Positions 60,251 to 64,000 of a stretch of 64,000 bases of DNA are shown in pieces. Under the pieces are notes generated by a model. The model did no database searches. It was not told where the DNA came from and saw nothing but the letters and a program-made list of their open reading frames with translations. A program made the translations under genes and the position numbers. Source of the DNA: Callorhinus ursinus (taxonomy: Eukaryota > Chordata > Mammalia > Carnivora > Otariidae); assembly GCF_003265705.1 (NCBI RefSeq), contig NW_020312902.1, positions 8,571,854 to 8,635,853 of the forward strand. The letters run 5' to 3'. The stretch's first letter is position 1, and every line of letters begins with the position of its first letter.

Positions 60251-61199
60251 GTACTGATATTATGTAATGCAGTTAGTTGCTGATGCAACATGCAACCCTC
60301 TTCATTTCCCTCAGTGTTCCCTCCAAACTCTTGCCCAGCCATCCTCGGATAAAAATCCCCATTTCTGGGTACGTCAATGGGAGAGTGTTTCCATCAGCAG
60401 GGGAGGGTCAATGAGCAACTATTATTGTTTTGCCTTGGAACTGATGGGACCTCCTTTTTCCCCCCAAACCAGGAATGGCTCAGTTCAACTTCTCCAATAT
60501 TCTAAGGGTCCCTTGGGTCCCCTCTGCAGGGTGCCCGGTCCCTGGGAGCTCTGGGATTCTGAAAGCCACAACAATATCCTCAAAGTCTACTTCTGGCATT
60601 TACCAGTGGGCAGAAATCATATTTAAAACTGGAAAAAAAAAACTGAATCTGAGAAACATAATTTAGGATGCAGCAAAAAATAAAGACCTGATTTAAGAAT
60701 GTTCTTTACACAAAGCCCCCAAAACCAAATATCCCACTCCACCTCCACCGTAAATCAGCCCACAGAGTTTTCAGGGAAAAGCAAGTGCACATAGTAGATG
60801 TTCAGTACATGTTTGCAGAATGAATGAATGAATCATAAGATGCCCGCTATGTAGAAATGTGACCTGCTTGAACATTAGTTGCCATCAAAGCCCTCAATTT
60901 TAGCAAGGCTGCCCTAGTCCCCTGCTAGTAACTGATTCATTTTCCAGGTCACAGCAGATGACAGTGGGCACTTTCAACTCTCTAGGCCTAACCTATCATC
61001 TCTGTGCTGCCCCTGCTTTATAGGCCAAGGGCAGTCTGTGTTGATTATGGGAGACCCTCTTTCCTTGGAAGAGATCAGTATTTCCAACTCTTCTCCGAGT
61101 CCCCAGAAAGTCTTTACTGTGTCTCCTGGCCTTCAAACCTGATCACTGTGCCATAGCCAATAAATGATAAATCCAACCAATCAAAGAATGTATATCAAG
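60251..61199. other. Mostly unique sequence with an L2 terminus
   Basis: An L2-like end (AGTAGATGTTCAGTACATGT then GAATGAATGAATGAATC) is at 60780-60835. The rest is unassigned. Confidence 0.5.
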
Positions 61200-61820
61200 T
61201 GTCTCTGTATGCCCAGTGGTGTGCTATATGCAATGGTGGCCTATACTGAAATGCTATAAGTGATCTTTTCCCTTAGGATGTTAATCACCTCCCCGGGAGG
61301 ATAAAGCTGATACACAGGAAGCAAGTAGAAGATTGCATGGTTACCGATTATCAAAGCTCAGAGTAGAGACTATTTATTGAGCACCTACTATATTCCAGGG
61401 ACTTTAAATGTTTAAATGGAGTACCTCATTTAGTTGTTCAGCAATGATATAAGACTGGTTCTACTGTTATCCTCAATTTACAAAAAAGAAATGGAACCCC
61501 AGAGAGGTTAGGTAACTTGTACCCAAAGTCACAAAGCCAGTAAGCAGCAAAGGAGGAATCTGGGCCCTGTTTTGGGTAACCGTAAAACTTTCAGTCTCTC
61601 AACTACCGTGAATTAAGAAATAGCCAGATGAGGCTTCCTAGAGGAGGTGGGAGCTGACCTAGGTGAGTAAGATACAAATAACCTCAGAGGAATAAGAGAA
61701 TGAAGCCATTCTAGATAGAGGGAAGAGTCTGAGTCAAGCACGGAGTCATGACTGCGAAGCGTGCTTGCTGGTGGACCTGCTGGACAGGAGCAGAGCAGAT
61801 TAAGAGAGGAAGGCGGGGTG
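61200..61820. mobile_element. Cluster of L2 and MIR remnants
   Basis: Block 61370-61565 has TTGAGCACCTACTATATTCC and AGAGAGGTTAGGTAACTTGT; 61620-61820 has GAGGCTTCCTAGAGGAGGTG and CAAGCACGGAGTCATGACTG. Both follow the inverted L2 order, with possible MIR overlap. Confidence 0.6.
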
Positions 61821-62639
61821 GGGCCAAATGACACCACAAAGCAGCAGCTTCCTCCATCAGGAGGAAGAGGCTGCTCCTTGGCCTGTCCATGCCCCTAAGA
61901 AAGCACCTCACCCTCAAACCCACATAATCCACTCCAGAGAGCAGTCCATGCCATCTACTCCCATGTAATCATTCTTCTCTTCTTAAAAGCATTGCCCCCA
62001 AAGCGACCTTCTGCAGACACTGAGAAACCCATTTCTATCCTCTGGACGTTACCTGTTAAGAGTAGCTTCTACTTGCCCCGCTACAGCTTTTCCGTGAGTC
62101 TGGTTCTTTTTCCCTTTCAGTTTTAACCTTTTCCAAAACAGGAAGTAAGTATTTGTCTAATTATCAGTCGGTCCTAAGTTGCCACCCCTTCACTGGACCC
62201 CAAATGGATATAGGAGATGATGCCAGAGGTGATTTACATATAACTTCTGATTTTGTGATAACCGGTCCTAGTCTCCATGATTAATATCTCTGGAGACCTT
62301 TAATTTGAGATCCTTAAGGATTCACATCAGTTGGAACGTCAGGAAAAGGTACCCGCATATCCTTGGGAATCCTTGTCTTGCAATACTGGGTGACTTAATT
62401 TGAACACCCTCTCCCGAAGAGACTCACCATATCTACTGGGAATAATTCAACACGGGGGCCACAGCTTGGTGAGCACTCCTACTACGGAAACCTCAAAGAG
62501 GCAATGAAAAGCAGTTCTGGCAACAATGGAAAATAAGGCAAGCTCCTGCCAAGTAAGTACTTTGCAAACAACAGTAAAAACGAAACGTGTGAACTCGTGA
62601 CCAAGGTCTACTGGTGCATTTCGGAAAGGTCTCACAGAA
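61821..62639. other. Unique sequence before the distal CpG island
   Basis: No repeat, exon or coding frame recognised. Confidence 0.5.
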
Positions 62640-62720
62640 CCCGAAATGGAGAATCAAGGCTGACACCCATCTCAGGGGAGAAGAGCGTCCCTTTAAGAAG
62701 GGATTGTACCAGCTGGCCAC

Positions 62721-62734
62721 ACTACAGCTCCCAG
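62721..62734 (+). promoter_or_regulatory. ZNF143-like motif at distal CpG island
   Basis: ACTACAGCTCCCAG matches the ACTACANNTCCCA pattern, in the orientation opposite to the two copies at the exon-1 promoter. Confidence 0.4.
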
Positions 62735-62790
62735 AGATTTCCTGGCTTGCCTCCTAGCCCCACCCACCAGTCTCTGGCCTCAGCAACGCG

Positions 62791-62798
62791 TGACGTCA
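62791..62798. promoter_or_regulatory. Palindromic CRE (TGACGTCA)
   Basis: An exact full-length cAMP-response element, preceded by GCG, lies at the edge of the second CpG island. A half-match CACGTCAT at 63688-63695 and TGACGCG at 63328-63334 lie further in. Confidence 0.55.
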
Positions 62799-64000
62799 GA
62801 GAAAGCTGACGCTGGCGATAGGCTGAACAACGCAGCTAGGTCAAGTCCAGTCAGAGGAAAGAAGTTTGTCTCCATGTGGAAACCATGTGTCTCTAGCTGG
62901 GAGGGGGAGGAGGAGGAGGCGGAGAAACTGAGATCAAGTGATTACAGGGGAACTGGCTGAAACGAAGGCGGGGAGGTTGTGCACCTGAGCCGGCCAGCAA
63001 TGCCCTTTGCAGTAGTGACCTAAAAAGAAAAAAAAAAAAACTTGCCCAACAAACAAAGCTTGAGCCCCCTCCCATCATAATAATAATTAAACAACTAGGA
63101 TCCCTGCTTCCTTCCAAAAACCAGGGACCTGAGAAATGCTGTAGTCCTATCGGAACGCCCAGATCCCCCTCCCTCCCCCAACGACTGAATGATGTAAGCG
63201 TTTCGGAAAGCGGGGCTCTGAAGCAAAACAAGCCCCGCGCGCGCGGAGCGACCCGCAGTGCCCGAGCCCGGCGCACGCACGACCCGCCCCCCAACTCGCG
63301 TTATTGCTGTGCACACGCGGACCGCCGTGACGCGCGGGCATTGTGTGCAGCGAGCAGAAAACAACGGCGAGCGCCACCAGCGCGAAGAAGCGCCCCCAGT
63401 AAAATGAGGCAGATGTAGGGCCCGCCGTTTTCCGAACCAGGAAACCCAGACCTGGCGGGAGGGGGGGGGCCGAAAGTGGGGAAAATAAAGCAGCCCCCGT
63501 GGGCCGCTTCTGTTTGCTAGGGGCATAATAGAGGGCCCGGCGATGGTCGCCCGTAGTTTGCTGGAGGTCACCCTCGCCTGCGAGAGCTATTGGGGAGGGG
63601 GCGAGGGCCTGGAGCTGGGTCCCCGCAGCCAAGCCGGGCAAGGCGCAGCGCCCCACGCTCTCGGGGAAATCTGGGGGCCGTTGGCATCACGTCATGCAGA
63701 GCCAAACAGCGGCGGCAAATAGAGGCAAGAGAGCTAAAAATACTCCCGCGGGGAGCCGGCCGGAGGGGGGGGCAGTAGGGCCGAGGGGGTCATTACGCAC
63801 ACGAAGTTGACTTTGACTGGGGCGCTGAGGTTCCCGAACCCCTCTCGGGGGCTGCGGGGCTTGCAGTGCGGTCACTCGGGAGAGGGACCGGGAGGAAGCC
63901 CCCTGGCTTCCTCCGCCACAGGAGCCCCGCTCCGCTGCCGCTGGCCCGCCCCGTGCGGGGTAGCCCGGCCCGGCGCGCCCGGCCCTCTGCTTACGTGACT

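Larger units (their letters stand above)
62640..64000. promoter_or_regulatory. Second CpG island, open at window end
   Basis: CpG-rich sequence begins near 62.7 kb and is dense from 63.18 kb to the end. It contains a ZNF143-like ACTACAGCTCCCAG, a perfect CRE and further CRE-like sites, and G runs. I saw no MXI1 distal first exon in it. It is probably the downstream flank of the distal MXI1 promoter, judged by memory of the human gene layout. No exon or start can be named. Confidence 0.6.

Noticed and set aside
63095..63656. Overlapping 133-169-codon minus-strand frames in the distal CpG island
   Set aside because: No MXI1 distal-exon peptide or any known motif; stop-poor GC-rich DNA explains them.
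63987..64000. AGTCAC/GTAAGC on the minus strand as donor of the distal MXI1 first exon
   Set aside because: The distal exon should end in Lys/Asn-coding A-rich sequence before the donor; AGTCAC and the flanking bases do not fit.

Overview
This window is mammalian nuclear DNA from a caniform carnivore, most likely an arctoid (seal/sea lion, bear or mustelid group). The evidence is 38 carnivore tRNA-derived SINEs whose head reads GGGGCGCCTGGGTGGCTCAG, followed by CT-rich bodies of the arctoid type rather than the dog or cat type, plus carnivore L1 3' ends. No bacterial, viral or plasmid gene organisation is present. Nearly every open reading frame of 60-130 codons is a by-product of a SINE, an L1 remnant or a C-rich CpG island.

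The one gene I can support is MXI1, the MAX-interacting MYC antagonist, on the minus strand and incomplete. Exon 1 (49569-49641) encodes the SIN3-interaction domain. Exon 2 (48161-48293) encodes the linker. Exon 3 (22275-22304) is a 30-nt microexon at the start of the basic region. All three have canonical GT/AG sites and compatible phases. The exons for the rest of the bHLH-zipper and the C-terminus were not seen and should lie beyond position 1. So 1-22274 is intron 3, 22305-48160 is intron 2 and 48294-49568 is intron 1. The region above 49641 is the exon-1 promoter followed by upstream sequence. By my recollection of the human gene, that upstream sequence is the first intron of the longer isoform that starts at a more distal promoter.

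Layout: 1-47 kb is AT-rich intron filled with SINEs, L1 fragments and older L2, MIR and MER5 remnants. One ancient L1 (about 31.0-36.65 kb) has been split by a hAT element, an LTR-like element and several SINEs. The segment 49.0-50.1 kb is a CpG island. It holds a degenerate CAC/CACGC minisatellite, the exon-1 promoter with a FOXO-type site, GC-rich 9-bp repeats, an NRF1-like site and two identical ZNF143-type 18-mers. From 47 to 64 kb there is no lineage-specific SINE at all, only ancient repeats. A second CpG island with cAMP-response-type sites begins near 62.7 kb and runs off the end.

The least explained item is an 84-nt exon-like segment (43522-43605, minus strand) with strong splice sites inside MXI1 intron 2. 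Spliced between exons 2 and 3 it would bring in an immediate stop. I found no new defence system, RNA element or other undescribed machinery.
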